Positions 1 to 12,043 of a stretch of DNA of 64,000 bases are shown here, piece by piece (the stretch's first letter is position 1; every line of letters begins with the position of its first letter). The translations under genes were made by a program, and so were the position numbers. Source of the stretch: Streptomyces sclerotialus (GTDB lineage Bacteria > Actinomycetota > Actinomycetes > Streptomycetales > Streptomycetaceae); assembly GCA_000719105.1 (NCBI GenBank), contig JODX01000019.1, positions 1 to 64,000 of the forward strand, written 5' to 3'. The notes under the pieces are model-generated. The model saw nothing but the letters and a program-made list of their open reading frames with translations. It did no database searches and had not been told where the DNA came from.

Positions 1-2
1 CG

Positions 3-641
3 CTCGGCGTCGGCGGCATCCTCCACCAGCAGGCCCGCACCGCCGTCCCGCCCGGCGCCGCACTCGTCCTCTACACCGACGGCCTGATCGAAACCCCCGG
101 CAGCGACATCGAATGCCGCCTCGCCCACCTCACCCGCGCCCTGGACGACGCCTTCGCCACGGCCGACAGCCTGGAAGCAGCCGCCGATCACATCCTCACC
201 TGCCTGCTGCCCGACGCCGAGGGCCACGACGACGATGTCACCCTGCTCCTGGCCCGGCTTCCCGCCGCCCCGCTGGCCACCGCCACCACCGACCTGCCCG
301 CCCTCTCCGCCGCCGTCAGCGACGGGCGCTGGTTCCTCAGCAAGACCCTCGCCACCTGGGGTTGCGCCCACCTCGCCGACGACGCCCGGCTCCTGGTCTC
401 CGAGGTCCTGACCAACGCCATCCAGCACGCCCAGGGCCCACTCGGCCTCCACCTGCGCCGGACCGCCACCGAACTCACCGTCGAGATCAGCGACCACAGC
501 CCCCACCTGCCCCAGCCACGCATGGCAACCCCCGACGACGAGTCCGGCCGCGGCCTCCTCCTCGTCGACGCCCTCGCCGACAGCTGGGGGGTACGCCCCA
601 ACGACGACGGCAAGACCACCTGGTTCACCCTGCGGCCCTGA
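3..641 (+). CDS. SpoIIE-type PP2C phosphatase with C-terminal HATPase domain (5' partial)
   Basis: Only the last 212 codons are in the window; the frame is open from the left edge. The first part has the end of a PP2C/SpoIIE phosphatase domain: YTDGLIE near the start and GHDDDVTLLLARL about 70 residues later. It is followed by a histidine-kinase-like ATPase (RsbW fold) of about 120 residues, with an N-box-like stretch LVSEVLTNAIQHA and a G-box DESGRGLLLVDAL. This pairing is typical of Streptomyces regulators that dephosphorylate anti-anti-sigma factors and bind sigma or anti-anti-sigma partners in stress signalling. The specific partner cannot be told from the sequence. Two universal stress genes follow on the same strand after a gap of about 490 bases. 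Confidence 0.85.
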   Translation, partial: LGVGGILHQQARTAVPPGAALVLYTDGLIETPGSDIECRLAHLTRALDDAFATADSLEAAADHILTCLLPDAEGHDDDVTLLLARLPAAPLATATTDLPALSAAVSDGRWFLSKTLATWGCAHLADDARLLVSEVLTNAIQHAQGPLGLHLRRTATELTVEISDHSPHLPQPRMATPDDESGRGLLLVDALADSWGVRPNDDGKTTWFTLRP

Positions 642-1129
642 GGGCAGCCCCGCCCGGCCCGCCCGCCACCCCGTCAGTACCGTGCCGAGGTCGGCCGGTA
701 CTCTGCCGCCCGTCACAACGGCCCGGGCTCCGGCCATCACCACCGCTCTGCCAGAGGCACTGCGGACCGACCGCGTCGGCGAGTCGTGCGCCTCGGACGG
801 GCTCATTGCAGGCACCGGTGGCGGTAACGAGGCAGGACGGACGGTGCCGCCCTCACCCGCCGTGTTCCGGCTTTCGAAGACGACGACCGGCCGGGTCTCT
901 TCCGCCCCATGCTGCAGGGCTGACCGTCGTCCGGGGACGGCGGTGGGCGGAGTTCCGCGGCAACGGCTCCTCGCTTCCCGCGTTGCCGTACCCCGTTCCG
1001 GGGAGAGCTCGGACTGGCGGACAGGAGCCCGGACGGCTTGCGGAGAGGGCCTGTCGGCCCCTGTCCACGCGTCGGCATCGGCGCGACGCTGAGACCGGGA
1101 AGAAGGCCCGGTTTCCGGAGGTGTACGCC
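642..1129. other. Intergenic region, no gene seen
   Basis: This is a gap of 488 bases between the phosphatase and the first universal stress gene. The frame of the downstream gene is open through it, but the translated sequence is Arg/Pro-rich and lacks a credible ribosome binding site, so it is not counted as coding. It presumably holds the promoter of the stress-protein pair. No convincing promoter, repeat or RNA was recognised. Confidence 0.4.
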
Positions 1130-2017
1130 ATGCTCCCGCCTGTTGTCGCCGGTGTCGACGGCTCCGCCGAAAGCCTGGCCGCCGCCGAGTGGGCGGCGCG
1201 CGAGGCCGTCCGTCGCGAGCGCCCGCTGCGGCTGCTGCATGCCGGGAACCGGCACCCGCGCCAGGAGGCCGGCGAGGTCACGGACGAGACCCGGCGCGTC
1301 CTGCGACAGGCGGTGGAGCGCGTCCGCGCGACCTGCCCAGCCGTTCATGTGCACGACGAGCAGACCGAGGTACCGGCGACCGCGGCCCTGCTGAAGGCCG
1401 CCGAGGACGCCGGCCTGCTGGTACTGGGCTCACGCGGACTGAGCGGATTCACCGGTTTCCTCGTGGGTTCGGTCGCCCTCGGCGTGGTGACGGAGGCCAC
1501 GTGCCCCGTTGTCCTCGTGCGGGCCGGCGAGGAAGCGGAGGACGAACACCTGCCGGCGGACGACGGCGCTTCCTCGGTGGCCACCGGCTACCGGGACGTG
1601 GTGCTCGGTGCAGACGTCGACGACCCGTGCGACGAGGTCCTCGAGTTCGCTTTCGAAGCCGCCCTGCTGCGCCGGGCACGGTTGCGCGTTGTGCACGCCT
1701 GGCAGGCGCCTGGCCTGCTCACCCTGGGGCCCGGCGAGATCGGCCTCATGAGCGAGCCGGAGCGGGCCGAGGAGTGGCTGGACTTCCTCTCCGCCGTGCT
1801 GCGGCCGTGGCGCGACAAGTACCCCGACGTCGAGGTCCTGGAGACGGTCGTGGAGGACAAACCGTCGCACGCCCTGCTGAGGGCGGCGACCGGAGCAGGA
1901 CTTCTGGTCGTCGGTCACCGGCTCACCGGGCGACCGGTTCGGCAGCGTACGGGCCCTGTCACCCACGCCCTGATCCACCATGCCGACTGCCCCGTGGCCG
2001 TCGTACCCCACTTCTGA
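1130..2017 (+). CDS. Universal stress protein, tandem Usp domains
   Basis: 295 residues, two UspA domains in tandem. The start is ATG at 1130 behind CCGGAGGTG; a longer in-frame extension exists but is Arg/Pro-rich and has no ribosome binding site. Domain 1 begins VVAGVDGSAESLAAAEWA and ends with the nucleotide-binding pattern G-2x-G-9x-G(S) in VLGSRGLSGFTGFLVGSV, then CPVVLVR. Domain 2 begins YRDVVLGADVDDPCDEVLEF and ends GLLVVGHR...TGPVTHALIHHADCPVAVVP, a less canonical loop. Proteins of this type are cytoplasmic, bind ATP and are induced in stress or dormancy. It is followed closely by a paralogue on the same strand, so the two are probably co-transcribed. Confidence 0.9.
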   Translation: MLPPVVAGVDGSAESLAAAEWAAREAVRRERPLRLLHAGNRHPRQEAGEVTDETRRVLRQAVERVRATCPAVHVHDEQTEVPATAALLKAAEDAGLLVLGSRGLSGFTGFLVGSVALGVVTEATCPVVLVRAGEEAEDEHLPADDGASSVATGYRDVVLGADVDDPCDEVLEFAFEAALLRRARLRVVHAWQAPGLLTLGPGEIGLMSEPERAEEWLDFLSAVLRPWRDKYPDVEVLETVVEDKPSHALLRAATGAGLLVVGHRLTGRPVRQRTGPVTHALIHHADCPVAVVPHF

Positions 2018-2105
2018 ACGGGACCGGCCCAGCGCGGACGGACACACACCCGTCGGCCGGACCCCCGACCGACGAGAGCACGGAGGAACCGCAGGAGGTG
2101 ACCTC

Positions 2106-3002
2106 ATGCAGAGGCCAGTCGTGGCCGGCCTGGACGGCTCGGGCGAGAGTCGCGCGGCGGCTCACTGGGCGGCCAGGGAAGCCCTGCGCCGAGGACTGCC
2201 GCTCCGGCTCGTGCATGCCTGGGAGGGCCTGCCCGAGGACGGCACCGCAACGAACCTGCCCGAGCTGCGTGCGCCGCAGTACTACGCACGCCGGATACTC
2301 CGCGACACGGTCGACCGGATCAGCGAACGGTATCCACAGCTGTACATCGCTGCCGAACAGGTGTGCAGGCGGCCCGGACCCGCGCTGCTGGCCGAGGCGG
2401 AGAACGCCGAGCTGCTGGTCGTCGGCAGCCAGGGGCTCAGCACGGTCGGCGGTTTCGCTGCCGGGTCGGTGGCCATGGCCACCGTGGCCCATGCCGAGCG
2501 CCCGGTCGTCCTCGTACGCGCCCACGAGACGGCGGAGGACGAACACCTGCCGGACGGCACGGGGAAGCCGTCGACAGACACCCCCTACCGTGACGTCGCC
2601 GTCGCCGTCGACATCGGCGGACCGTGCGACGACGTACTGGAGTCCGCCTTCCATGCCGCGCAGCTGCGCCATGCGCCGCTGCGCGCCGTGCACGCCTGGC
2701 ATGTGCCGGTCATGCACGGCACCCCCGGTGCCGAGGAGCGGGCCCGGATCCGGCATCAGGCGGAACAGGAGCTCGAGGCACTCCTGGAGCCCTGGCGACA
2801 GAAGTTCCCCACCGTGTTCGTCCGGGAGTACCTGTACGAGGGCCGCCCGGCTCATGTCCTGGTCCGCGCGGCGGGCGGGGCGGGCCTGCTGGTGGTGGGC
2901 CGTCGCAGGAGGCATGCGGCGGTCGGCTCGCACACCGGTCCGGTCGCCCACGCCCTGATCCATCACGTCCGCTGCCCGGTCATGCTGGTGCCGCACGACT
3001 GA
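2106..3002 (+). CDS. Universal stress protein, tandem Usp domains (paralogue)
   Basis: 298 residues, again two UspA domains, and clearly a paralogue of the upstream gene: both contain ETAEDEHLPDG/EEAEDEHLPAD linkers and end with a GPVxHALIHHxxCPVxxVPH tail. The start is ATG at 2106 behind GCAGGAGGTGACCTC, a strong ribosome binding site. Domain 1 has VVGSQGLSTVGGFAAGSVA, matching the ATP-binding loop. Domain 2 has VVGRRRRHAAVGSHTGPVA, where the loop is degenerate. The 88-base spacing to the previous gene suggests an operon. The cellular target is unknown. Confidence 0.9.
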   Translation: MQRPVVAGLDGSGESRAAAHWAAREALRRGLPLRLVHAWEGLPEDGTATNLPELRAPQYYARRILRDTVDRISERYPQLYIAAEQVCRRPGPALLAEAENAELLVVGSQGLSTVGGFAAGSVAMATVAHAERPVVLVRAHETAEDEHLPDGTGKPSTDTPYRDVAVAVDIGGPCDDVLESAFHAAQLRHAPLRAVHAWHVPVMHGTPGAEERARIRHQAEQELEALLEPWRQKFPTVFVREYLYEGRPAHVLVRAAGGAGLLVVGRRRRHAAVGSHTGPVAHALIHHVRCPVMLVPHD

Positions 3003-3600
3003 TGGCGGCGCGATCCCCGGGCACTGCCCGTCCGCAGGGCCCGCCGACACAAGGAGGTCCGTGCCTCTCATACTCTTCGGTCTCAGCACCGCCCTGTCAC
3101 TCGATCGACCGCTGCCCGAGCCATCGCCGAGCGGTCCGCCGGCGGGGAGATCGGAGCCGAAGGGGACGAGTACCGGCGTCGGCGGGCTCTGCGTCGGGAA
3201 CGGCTTCCCACCACGGCAAGGCTCTCGATTCAAGACTCCGCGACCCCGGACCTGGCAGGAACGCGCCTCCGCCGCTTCCCTGGAATCGGACGGAAGGGAC
3301 TCGGAACAGACGCGGAGAAGTGATCGGCAATGACGCACCGCGCAATCGGGACCTGCGAGAAGCGGGTGGTCCCTTCCGCCTCATGGGCTCCTCCCTTGCG
3401 ATCAGCCCCGTAGGTACGCATGCGATTCCTCGCCCACGTCGCCCTCGGCTCGCACCCGTACGGCCGCGGTGACGCCCCTTGCATCGATGTCCCTGGAAGT
3501 CACGTGCCGCACCTCCTGATCGTTCCGGTGGCGGATCGTAACTGCTGCGCGCGCCGCTTCCGGTCAGAGGGCCGGTCGGCCCAGGGCCGGAGAGTGGGCG
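3003..3600. other. Intergenic region with no convincing gene
   Basis: A strong AAGGAGGT at 3051-3058 is followed almost at once by GTG at 3061. The 90-codon frame it opens has only moderate GC at third positions and becomes Arg/Pro-rich, so it looks like the start of a lost gene, not a working one. Nothing else was recognised here. Confidence 0.35.
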
Positions 3601-3825
3601 GTGGGCCCCGGTCACCTGCTGTCGCTCACGCTGCTGTTCGGCGCGGACGCCCTCTTCTGCGAGAGCGCCGACGAGACCGACACCGACCTGGACGCCGAAG
3701 TCAGGAACCTGCGGTTCCCAGTGGCCGCCGGGGAGTCCGTGACGCACACGGTCCACCTGAAGAACGGGGAGAACGGCGGCAAGGACTACACGACGCTGGA
3801 GCCGACCTTCACCCACGCCGGCTGA
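3601..3825 (+). CDS. Small hypothetical protein or 3' remnant of an exported protein
   Basis: 74 codons from GTG at 3601. Third positions are almost all G or C, which argues for real coding sequence, although no good ribosome binding site precedes the GTG. The first 20 residues are hydrophobic (LLSLTLLFGADALFC). The rest is acidic and beta-like (LDAEVRNLRFPVAAGESVTH, then GGKDYTTLEPTF), as in extracytoplasmic repeat or filament-like domains. It may be the 3' part of a longer gene whose 5' part is gone. No family was recognised. Confidence 0.4.
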   Translation: MGPGHLLSLTLLFGADALFCESADETDTDLDAEVRNLRFPVAAGESVTHTVHLKNGENGGKDYTTLEPTFTHAG

Positions 3826-3920
3826 CCCGAGGACGGAACGGTGCCGCGGCTCCCCATGAGCGCCGCGGCACCCCCGTACAGGACACGCTCGTCACCTGGG
3901 TCCGCGACCGTGGTGGTGTC

Positions 3921-6900
3921 TCACGGGGACGGGGAACCAGTCGGGTCGGGCCAGTCGTCGGCACCCTGGTCCAGCAGTTCGTGGAGCAGCGGGGTCGCGG
4001 GCAGTGCCGGGTGGAGGTACACACGCTCACGGCGTTGTCCGACAACGGCCAGCATCGTCCGGAAGGTGTTCCTCGCCTCCTCGGTCCGCCCGCTGTGCAC
4101 CTGGGCCTGGCCCAGCAGGCCCAGGTGGAGAGGGTGACGCAAGTACGTCCCGGACCGGCCCAGTTCGGCCAGCGAGGTGTGCATGAGGGCGAGGCCCTCG
4201 TCGTGGTCTCCCGCGTACGCCAGGCCCCACCCCTTGACGACACCCAGCATCGCCTTCCAGTAGAGCAGTCCGTGCTCGCCCGCGACGCGGACACCCTCGT
4301 CGCCCGAGGCGAGCGCGGTGCGGGTGTCACCCTCCCAAGCCGCCACGACCCCGTCCACGTACAGTGCGAAGGAGCGGTCGGACGGCCTGCTCCCGTACTC
4401 GGTGACGCTCAGGAGCTCACGTCGGCGCGCACCGGCGGTCTGCCGGTTCCCGAGGAGCCAGTGGGTGAAGGTGTCGTAGGAGCGGCAGGAGACCCGCGGG
4501 TCGTGCTGGAAGGTGCGTGCCAGCGCATGCCCCTCGTCGGCCAGGCGGTCCGCCATGCCGACGGCGCGCTCCAGTTCGGCGAGCGCCTGCGGCAGCATTC
4601 CGCGCACATGCAGCACGATGCCTTCGCCGTACGCCGCACCGAGCGACGCCACGGGCTCCCGGGTCCGGCGCGAGATGTCCCGCAGCAGGCCGGACAACTG
4701 CCGCGAGGCGTCGTAGCGGCCGGTGACCAGGTGCGCCGCGCACAGCGCCCAGAGCACCGACGGGTCCTCGGGATCCTGAGCGGCCGTGCGCAGGGCGCGA
4801 CCGCGTGTCAGGGCCGTCTCGGCCTCGCGGTGGCCGTAGCCGCGCGTGATGGCGAGCACCTGGCCGAGCTGGATGTGCAGCTTCTGCTCCAGCCGCACCG
4901 TGGCGGGATCGTCCGGCGGCAGGAAGCCGATCAGGTGCTGCGCACGGCGCAGCCACATCTCCACCTGCTCGTACGCCATGGACTGCTCGGCGTGTTCCGC
5001 GGCGAGCAGCAGCCGGGACAGCACCTGGGCGGCGGGCAGCGCGCTCTTGGCGTGCCAGCTGTGATGCGCCACCCGCTCGATCTCCTCGTCGCCGGTCTGT
5101 CCGCGTCGGCGTGCGCGCAGGGCGTCGGCGATCCTGCCGTGCAGGCGGTGGCGGTCCGCACGCGGCAGTTCGTCGACCAGCGTCTCCCGGACCAGGGCGT
5201 GAGCGAAGTGCAGCCGCCCCGGATCATGCGGGTCCTCCTCGAGCAGACCGGCACGGAGGGCCGATTCGAGACCGGCGACAACCGGTTCGTCGGGCGTGGC
5301 GGTCCGGTACAGCAGGTCGGTGTCCACCTCGGCGCCGATGACGGCGCACAGCCGGAGCAACCGCAGCACCGGCTCGGGCAGTGCGGCGAACCGCTGGTGC
5401 AGCGCCTCGCGTATACCGGTGGGAATGTGGACCAGGAGCGCGTCGGCCGCGTCCGGGCGACGGAGGCTGCGTGCATCGCCCACGAGGGAGAGCAACTGCA
5501 TCACGAAGTACGGGTTGCCTGCGCTGCGCCGGTGCAGTACTTCGACGACCTTCGGGTCCACACCGGGCCCCGCATGTGCCTCGACGAGAGCGGCGACGGC
5601 GTCCGGGGAGAGTCCGCACAGCCGCAGCGTCTCGGTCCTGGGGCCGCGTAACACGTCGGAGACCATCCGGCGCAGCGTCGCGTCCGACTCGGTCTCGCAC
5701 TCCCGGACCGTGAGGACGATCCCGAGCGGATGGCCCTGACACCGGGTGCGTAACAGTCTGAGCAGGTCGAGGGAGGCGGTGTCCGCCCATTGCAGGTCTT
5801 CGAGGAGCAGCACGAGCGGGCGTTGCCCGGCCAGGTCGAGCAGCACCTCGCAGACCGCGTCATGGGCGAGGAAGCGGGCCTGGGACCCGTAGGAGGACAA
5901 GCTCGGGCCGCCGGTCCGGGCCGCCGACCGTTCGGGCATGAGCGGGCCGAGCAGGGCGTCGTACGGCCGCGTCGCCTCGCGAAAGGCATCCGGGCGGGTG
6001 GCGGACAGCCGTCGCAGGACCTGGGTCCACAGCCAGTAGGCGGGAACGCCCTCACCGGGGAAGCAGTGGCTCCAGACGACCTCCGGCCCGGCGTCCTTCT
6101 CCTGCGCCGCCATGCTCTCCAGGCGTGCGGCGAGTTCGAGCAGCAGGCGGGTCTTCCCGACTCCCGGGGGGCCGAGGACGCCGGCCACATGGCCGTGGCC
6201 CACGGCCGCGCCTGCGGCGGCGGTCGTCAGCCGGTCGAGTTCCTGGCTGCGGCCGGTGAACGGTGAGGGGGCAGCCGTCCACCCCGGCGCGGTCTCCGGG
6301 GATCTGTCGGCTCTCGGGGCGGCCGCCGGCTCGTGCGCCGGCCGGGATAATGCCCGCCGCCGGGCTGCCCCGTCCTGCGCGGCAACGTTGTCCGCCCGCG
6401 CCTCCGGCGGCACATCGGCTCGCGCGTTCGGGCGCACGCCGGTCCCCGTGGTCCCGTCGCGGCCGACGGCCGAGACCGAGCCGGCTGTCGCGTGGGCGCC
6501 GTCGGTTGCCGCTGCCGTGCCGTGCCCGCGAGCCGTGACGGCCGTGCCGCCGTCCCTGGAGCCGTCCGAGCCGTCCGAGCCGTCCGAGCCGTCGTAGTCT
6601 GCGGAGACCGATGGCGTGCCGTCAGTGGTCTCGTTCGTCACGGGTGGCACAGGTGATGTGCCGATGGACGCGAGTGGTGCGGAGGTCAGCTTCTCGAAAG
6701 GGGTGCCCGCTCCCGGCTCCTGGCGCAGGATCATGTCTCTGACCTGGCGCAGTTCGGCCGCGGTGTCCACACCGAACTCCTCGACCAGATGGCTGCGCGT
6801 CCGCTCGTACACCTCCAGCGCCTCGGCCTGCCGGCCGAGTCGGAACAGTGCTGTCATGAGGTGGCCGACCAGTCGCTCCCGTGTGGGATGACGGCGTGCC

Positions 6901-7529
6901 TCCCCGTCCAGATCGGCGGCGACCTCTTCGGCCGCGCCGAGAGTCAGCCGCGCCTCCGCGCAGGACTCCACGGCGGTGAGCCGGATCTGTTCCAGTCGGG
7001 CGCCCTCGTCGCTGAGCGGCGGATTGCTGTCGAACTCTGCGTACGGCGAGCCGCGCCACAGCCTGAGGGCCTCGGTGAGCCGGGCCTGCGCGGTACGCGG
7101 ATCGCTCTGCTCCAGCAGCCGCCGTCCGTCGGTGACCAGACGCTCGAAGCGGCAGGCGTCGACGTGCTCGGGATCGAGATCGAGGACGTAACCGGGCGTC
7201 CTGTGACGCAGCACCGAGGGATGCCCCGTTCTCGCCGCCGTGTGCAGGGCCCGGCGCAGATGGGAGACATGGCTCTGCAGGGTGGCGACGGCGTGACGGG
7301 GTACCTCGTCACCCCACAGTTCCTCGACGAGCAGTTCGGTGGGCACCACGCGGCCGAGACGGATGAGCAGCAGGGCGAGCAGCGTCCGCCGGCGTGGCGG
7401 ACCGAGCGGGAGGTCATGCCCGTTGACTTGCGCCGACATGGGTCCCAGAACGCTCAGGAAAAGCTTGGTCTGGCCAATGGTCATGGGTGACCCGTTCGCG
7501 GTCGGAGGTACGGGCATGACGGTTCCCAT
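3921..7529 (-). CDS. SARP-family transcriptional activator with AAA ATPase and TPR-like C-terminus (PimR/AfsR-like)
   Basis: 1202 residues. The N-terminal OmpR-type winged helix (about 25-110: LLLIRLGRVVPTELLVEELW, HVSHLRRALH) is followed by a bacterial transcriptional activation domain (about 115-265). A Gly/Asp/Ser-rich linker (about 280-420) precedes an NB-ARC/AAA ATPase with Walker A VLGPPGVGKTRLL and Walker B LVLLLEDLQWAD. The C-terminus is a helical, TPR-like array. This order is that of pathway-specific activators of polyene clusters such as PimR. ATG at 7529 was chosen; ATGs at 7514 and 7484 are alternatives. Codon 394 (complement of 6348-6350) is TTA, so translation probably needs the bldA tRNA. 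Its target is likely the adjacent cluster. Confidence 0.9.
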   Translation of the reverse strand: MGTVMPVPPTANGSPMTIGQTKLFLSVLGPMSAQVNGHDLPLGPPRRRTLLALLLIRLGRVVPTELLVEELWGDEVPRHAVATLQSHVSHLRRALHTAARTGHPSVLRHRTPGYVLDLDPEHVDACRFERLVTDGRRLLEQSDPRTAQARLTEALRLWRGSPYAEFDSNPPLSDEGARLEQIRLTAVESCAEARLTLGAAEEVAADLDGEARRHPTRERLVGHLMTALFRLGRQAEALEVYERTRSHLVEEFGVDTAAELRQVRDMILRQEPGAGTPFEKLTSAPLASIGTSPVPPVTNETTDGTPSVSADYDGSDGSDGSDGSRDGGTAVTARGHGTAAATDGAHATAGSVSAVGRDGTTGTGVRPNARADVPPEARADNVAAQDGAARRRALSRPAHEPAAAPRADRSPETAPGWTAAPSPFTGRSQELDRLTTAAAGAAVGHGHVAGVLGPPGVGKTRLLLELAARLESMAAQEKDAGPEVVWSHCFPGEGVPAYWLWTQVLRRLSATRPDAFREATRPYDALLGPLMPERSAARTGGPSLSSYGSQARFLAHDAVCEVLLDLAGQRPLVLLLEDLQWADTASLDLLRLLRTRCQGHPLGIVLTVRECETESDATLRRMVSDVLRGPRTETLRLCGLSPDAVAALVEAHAGPGVDPKVVEVLHRRSAGNPYFVMQLLSLVGDARSLRRPDAADALLVHIPTGIREALHQRFAALPEPVLRLLRLCAVIGAEVDTDLLYRTATPDEPVVAGLESALRAGLLEEDPHDPGRLHFAHALVRETLVDELPRADRHRLHGRIADALRARRRGQTGDEEIERVAHHSWHAKSALPAAQVLSRLLLAAEHAEQSMAYEQVEMWLRRAQHLIGFLPPDDPATVRLEQKLHIQLGQVLAITRGYGHREAETALTRGRALRTAAQDPEDPSVLWALCAAHLVTGRYDASRQLSGLLRDISRRTREPVASLGAAYGEGIVLHVRGMLPQALAELERAVGMADRLADEGHALARTFQHDPRVSCRSYDTFTHWLLGNRQTAGARRRELLSVTEYGSRPSDRSFALYVDGVVAAWEGDTRTALASGDEGVRVAGEHGLLYWKAMLGVVKGWGLAYAGDHDEGLALMHTSLAELGRSGTYLRHPLHLGLLGQAQVHSGRTEEARNTFRTMLAVVGQRRERVYLHPALPATPLLHELLDQGADDWPDPTGSPSP

Positions 7530-8479
7530 CGGTCCTTTCGGTGGGCCCGGCTCTTCCGCTGGGAAGGGTCGGGTTCTGCCGGGCGGTCATCAGCTTTGGT
7601 CGGAGCTGTAGCCAGCGGTGAAGAGCGGTGAGGTGCTGTTGCGTCAGGCCGTATCGCGGGTTGATCCGGCGTGGGAGATCCTGTCCCGGGTGACGGGTGT
7701 CCATTCGGACCCGGTGCCGGTCGGTGGTCTCACCGTCGATCCACGTGGAAGGACATCCGGCTGCCCGGTCGGGGAGGAGCGGGCCCTCCAGTGCGCTTCG
7801 CCCCTCCGGAGAGTGAGGGGAGGTCCGACTGCGTTGCGGAGGAGCGGGTTCGACGTGGAACTGATCATGGTGGCACCGTAATGGTGTTCCCGGCGTCCGT
7901 AACAGGTGGTCGTTACGCGTGCATGGGCGCTAACCAGCCGATACCGCGGCGGTACGCCGGGGGTTCGCCGATCGGGGAACCGGAGGCACGGGAGGCCGCG
8001 GTCCGGGTGCGGGTGCAGCGCGAGACGGTGGCCCGGTGGTGGCTGACGCGCCGGGCGGCCCCGGAATCACCGCCAGGCCGAACACACCCGCCCGCACGGC
8101 ACGAGGTGCGATACCGCCGACGTCTGTGCCGACTGCCTCAACGGCGCCTTGGACCGACTCCGATGCGGCACCACCTTCGAGCCATCATCCGAATGCGAAG
8201 CCGGAGCCGGATCCACATCTCTCGTGGCATGGGGAAAGTGCCTCCCCAGCAGGCGATCCCTCGATCGGCAAGCAGACGGCAGGCAAGGGGCAGGGTTTCC
8301 GGCAAGGGGCCCGTGAAACGCCGGCGGGCGACGGCAAGGGGCCGTCAGCGACTCGTCCAGGACCCCGCAAGGTAAGTGGCGCACGATATTCCGGCGTCTG
8401 GAGATACTGCTGGTCCAGGGCCGATGACGCCCCTGCTGACGGTCTCGGCGACCGCTCACCAGCCTTCGGATCGACTCGC
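7530..8479. other. Intergenic region upstream of the SARP gene
   Basis: About 950 bases with no frame that looks coding on either strand: the long frames are Arg/Pro-rich and have poor third-position bias. It must include the promoter of the SARP gene and may hold eroded sequence, because a decayed regulator gene begins at its right edge. Short near-repeats of GCGGTGA occur around 7612-7635, but no clear SARP heptamer array was seen. Confidence 0.35.
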
Positions 8480-10892
<2,413 letters not shown>

Positions 10893-11234
10893 CGAGCGGC
10901 GGGCGGGGCCACTCCGTGCCCCGCCTCCCTCTTCATCCGGCGAACGCCCCGCCACGGTGGGCGGACGAACCAGAACCGAGAAGAAGACATCGCGTGAATT
11001 CCCCCCTCAGCGTCAACGGCCTGTGGACCCGCAGGCTCCCCCCGCGTCCCGACGCCCGTGTCCGGCCGGCCCGCCTGCCCCACGCGGTCGGTTCCACCGG
11101 CTCCTCCTTCCTTGTCTCCCCACCCACGCCCCGCAGCGTCGATGTGCTGCGCAGAGTGATCTCTCAGCCGACTGCACCAGATCATGAGCGCCGTCGGGCG
11201 GCGCCGTTGAGCCTTCGACGGGAGTGGCGACACC
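10893..11234. other. Intergenic region between flavoenzyme and PAS-LuxR genes
   Basis: A gap of 342 bases. No coding frame is convincing. It carries the promoter of the downstream regulator; no match to the PAS-LuxR operator consensus was seen here. Confidence 0.35.
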
Positions 11235-11927
11235 GTGATCGATAACTCGTATGGCGCGACAGCGGCCCATGCCTCGTACATCGCGGCGAAACAGAGGTCG
11301 GAGTACGATGAGATATTCCGGCTGATGTTCGAGCAGTCCGGGCTCTGCATGGCGACGCTGGATCGCGCTCTGTGTCTGCGTGAGGCCAACATTGATTTCC
11401 TTGCGCAGTTCGACCGGAATCCCCAGGACAGTTACGGTCGTCCGTTCCTGGCGTTGCTGCATCCGACGGTACGGAGATCCATAGGCCGTGATCTGGCCCT
11501 GCTCGGTGCCGGTGAACGTGACCGTGTCGGTGGAAAGTTAATCGCGGTCAGACAGGACGGTGCGCTGCTGTTCGGTGAGCTGATCGCCGTCTCGGTGGTC
11601 AGGCCGGGCGGTGAAATCGATGCCATTCTGGTGCTGGTGGGCCAGACTTCCCGGGTCGGCAAGGCACAGGCGATCGTTCAGCGTGGAGTGCTGCTCACTC
11701 CGATGGATGCCAAGATCCTGGAGGGCGTCGCCGCCGGGATGTCCACGGGTAAACTGGCGGCCGTTCTGCACATGAGCCGAGGCGGGGTGGAGTACCGGAT
11801 AACGGCTCTGCTGCGCAGATTCAAAGCCATCAACCGGACCGAGCTGGCCTCCAAGGCCTACTCCATGGGCGTCTTGAATACGGAGAGCTGGCCACCCACC
11901 GTGCAATCGACGTACGTGCAGAACTGA
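11235..11927 (+). CDS. PAS-LuxR transcriptional regulator (PimM-like)
   Basis: 230 residues from GTG at 11235. The N-terminal PAS domain (about 30-145) contains EIFRLMFEQSGLCMATLDRA and DRNPQDSYGRPFLALLHP. The C-terminal LuxR-type helix-turn-helix (about 155-215) contains LTPMDAKILEGVAAGMSTGKL and RGGVEYRITALLRRF. The family (PimM, PteF, AmphRIV, NysRIV) activates polyene PKS, exporter and tailoring genes by binding a 16-base operator, and good matches to it occur in this cluster. Codon 102 (11538-11540) is TTA, suggesting bldA control. A perfect hairpin terminator follows the stop codon. Confidence 0.9.
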   Translation: MIDNSYGATAAHASYIAAKQRSEYDEIFRLMFEQSGLCMATLDRALCLREANIDFLAQFDRNPQDSYGRPFLALLHPTVRRSIGRDLALLGAGERDRVGGKLIAVRQDGALLFGELIAVSVVRPGGEIDAILVLVGQTSRVGKAQAIVQRGVLLTPMDAKILEGVAAGMSTGKLAAVLHMSRGGVEYRITALLRRFKAINRTELASKAYSMGVLNTESWPPTVQSTYVQN

Positions 11928-11937
11928 GGGGCCGACA

Positions 11938-11982
11938 AGGAACGGAACCGCCCGTAATGGTCTTCCGGGCGGTTCCGTTCCT
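11938..11982. terminator. Perfect 17-bp hairpin, bidirectional terminator
   Basis: Arms AGGAACGGAACCGCCCG (11938-11954) and its exact complement (11966-11982) are separated by 11 bases and followed by GTTTG. It lies ten bases after one PAS-LuxR gene and before the end of the convergent one, so it can serve both. Confidence 0.85.
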
Positions 11983-12043
11983 GTTTGATTCGGGTCAGCC
12001 GGACTCTGTATCCCGGTGTCCGATCACAACAACACCGATGACA

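Noticed and set aside
113..1129. Long in-frame extension upstream of the first universal stress gene
   Set aside because: It overlaps the phosphatase in another frame, is Arg/Pro-rich, and has no ribosome binding site; ATG at 1130 has a good one.
3061..3333. 90-codon ORF right after AAGGAGGT
   Set aside because: The spacing of the GTG to the ribosome binding site is too short, and third-position bias falls off after about 15 codons.
3420..5651. Long plus-strand ORF opposite the SARP gene
   Set aside because: It is a complement-strand shadow; the minus strand has clear SARP, AAA and helical domains.
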